Source: [Flexibacter] sp. ATCC 35208 (lineage in GTDB: Bacteria > Bacteroidota > Bacteroidia > Chitinophagales > Chitinophagaceae). From it: 45,779 nucleotides of DNA. The notes below the pieces were generated by a model. That model had not been told where the DNA came from. It saw nothing but the letters and a program-made list of their open reading frames with translations, and did not search any database. Location of the stretch: the NCBI RefSeq assembly GCF_001975825.1, contig NZ_MTKN01000064.1, forward strand, positions 2,715-48,493. The letters are read 5' to 3'. Position numbers and translations under genes: made by a program. Below, piece after piece: positions 44,541-45,779 of this stretch (position 1 is its first letter; every line of letters begins with the position of its first letter).

Positions 44541-45743
44541 CTATTTAAACATTTCCAACAAATAAGGAATCACAAAATACAACAGTGAAGTTAAAACCCC
44601 ACCTATTTTCCCAATCACATAATAATAAGCGACTCCCCTACCCAGCTCTTTCCCTTCCAGCTCTGAAAGCGCTAATGTAAGGATTGATATAGATAACATA
44701 GCCTCCGCTATACTAAGGATCAGTATCGCCGGAAAGCTCACATCCTTCAAGCATAAACATAAACTAATCATCAACAACAGCATCCCTACTATAATGACAG
44801 GCCTGATCATCTTACGGTTCCGCTGTATCAATGCAGTAGTAATAAGTATGACAACTATAGGTATCAATGCAACCACCCAAAAGGAATCGTAACTAGATGC
44901 GGTCAAAGCATTTAAGGATGAATTGGAAATAACTATCTGAATCCCTGATATAAAAGAATAAAATAAGAATAATACCAACCCGGCACGTAAATTAATATTC
45001 AATAAATGGTATTGACGCCAGATGAATAAAATTATCCCGGTCAATCCCACCAGCAACAACAATATCATCACTGGCACATTCAACTCACCTACATACTGAC
45101 ATCGCTCCAACCCTACATATAGACAACATGCTCCTACAGTCAGTAGAATCCTTGCCTGCCAATCCTCATCCTTTTTATCAGAGCCGTTTTTCACAAATAC
45201 AAATACCAGCAGACAGGCAATTATACCCAGCGGAATATTTGCAAAAAAGATAACGATCCATGAATATTCATCTGTTATATACCCTGATATAGGATTCCCT
45301 AATGCTGCTCCCAAACCCAGTCCCGCCAGTACTAATAGCTGAGACGTAGCACACTTCTCTATCGGCCAGCTCTCTGTAAGAATAGTATGTGAAGATACCA
45401 GCATTGCACCTGCCCCCATCCCCTGGAGGAACCGGTACACTATCAGCATATCCAGACTTGTGGCATTACCACAAAAAAAAGAACAGACAGTAAAACAAAT
45501 TACAGCCCATCCTAAATAATTCCTTCGCCCCAGCTGTGAAGACAACCAGCTGCTAAATGGAACAATAATTAAAGTACCAAGTATATAGACAGTTGTGATC
45601 CGGCTGACCTGATTTAAGGTAGCGCCCAGGTTTCCCCTTATATCATTGTAAGCAACGTCTATACCTGCATAATTAAATCCTGCCAGCGCAAGACAGATCA
45701 TAGCTGTCAGCGAGACAAACCAACGGCGAAAATTATATTCCAT
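44541..45743 (-). CDS. MFS transporter, DHA2/EmrB-like
   Basis: A 400-residue major facilitator. The N-terminal DVAYNDIRGNLGATLNQVS, the SWLSSQLGRRNYLGW loop (motif A) and FLQGMGAGAMLVSSHTIL match the EmrB/QacA (DHA2) drug-efflux group, which normally has 14 helices and about 500 residues. This copy is short, with about 12 helices. The substrate is unknown. No EmrA adaptor gene is seen, though it could lie beyond the window. Confidence 0.82.
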   Translation of the reverse strand: MEYNFRRWFVSLTAMICLALAGFNYAGIDVAYNDIRGNLGATLNQVSRITTVYILGTLIIVPFSSWLSSQLGRRNYLGWAVICFTVCSFFCGNATSLDMLIVYRFLQGMGAGAMLVSSHTILTESWPIEKCATSQLLVLAGLGLGAALGNPISGYITDEYSWIVIFFANIPLGIIACLLVFVFVKNGSDKKDEDWQARILLTVGACCLYVGLERCQYVGELNVPVMILLLLVGLTGIILFIWRQYHLLNINLRAGLVLFLFYSFISGIQIVISNSSLNALTASSYDSFWVVALIPIVVILITTALIQRNRKMIRPVIIVGMLLLMISLCLCLKDVSFPAILILSIAEAMLSISILTLALSELEGKELGRGVAYYYVIGKIGGVLTSLLYFVIPYLLEMFK

Positions 45744-45779
45744 AGATATCGTATTATTAAATAGAATTACCCATTTAAG

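Overview
The window looks like a chromosomal segment of a Bacteroidota bacterium, most likely family Chitinophagaceae and Chitinophaga-like. The grounds are TonB-dependent receptors with carboxypeptidase-like N-terminal domains, a DUF4249 lipoprotein partner, type IX secretion sorting domains, lipoproteins, scarce Shine-Dalgarno sites, a promoter of the TTG-N19-TAnnTTTG type, and moderate GC. No rRNA, tRNA, CRISPR array, phage or insertion sequence was recognised.

Left part (1-12.8 kb): a polysaccharide deacetylase/DoxX pair divergent from an AraC regulator and a siderophore-type TonB receptor; a VOC-fold protein; a methyltransferase; a large modular GH16 glucanase secreted by the type IX system; two membrane proteins; an esterase pseudogene; and a YciE-type ferritin-like protein. 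Middle part (13.5-24.4 kb): a glycosyltransferase / UDP-galactopyranose mutase / GH1-like operon for surface glycans; a leftward flavin amine oxidase plus ThDP decarboxylase pair; a fatty-acid desaturase; a membrane-anchored metallo-beta-lactamase-fold hydrolase; and a collapsed type IX-secreted gene. From 24.5 to 32 kb: a TonB receptor/DUF4249 pair, a truncated retropepsin-like gene, a DUF7003-like protein, a YcaQ-type DNA glycosylase and a DUF1877 protein.

The right part (32-45.8 kb) is the most unusual. It holds an RluF-type pseudouridine synthase with a long repetitive basic tail, an MTHFR-like protein, an orphan PstS-like lipoprotein and a YcxB-like protein. Then comes a compact leftward locus: TetX-like FAD monooxygenase, TetA-like MFS pump, NAD-dependent epimerase, a 58-residue lipoprotein-like peptide ending in a Cys-Pro-Ala-Cys motif, and a DUF692/MNIO enzyme. 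A second AraC regulator diverges from it. The small peptide and the MNIO enzyme together look like a two-gene ribosomally synthesised, post-translationally modified peptide (RiPP) system with a membrane-anchored precursor.

Between 32.1 and 41.2 kb there are six separate tandem-repeat tracts with periods of 18, 22, 27, 36, 54 and 84 bp. Three lie inside genes as in-frame linkers or tails. Three start exactly at the stop codon of a gene, and one of those also runs over the next start codon. This clustering of minisatellites at gene ends is the main structural oddity of the window. Several genes are decaying: the esterase at 11.5 kb, the type IX fragment at 24.2 kb, the protease at 27.8 kb and a membrane protein with a homopolymer frameshift at 44.4 kb.
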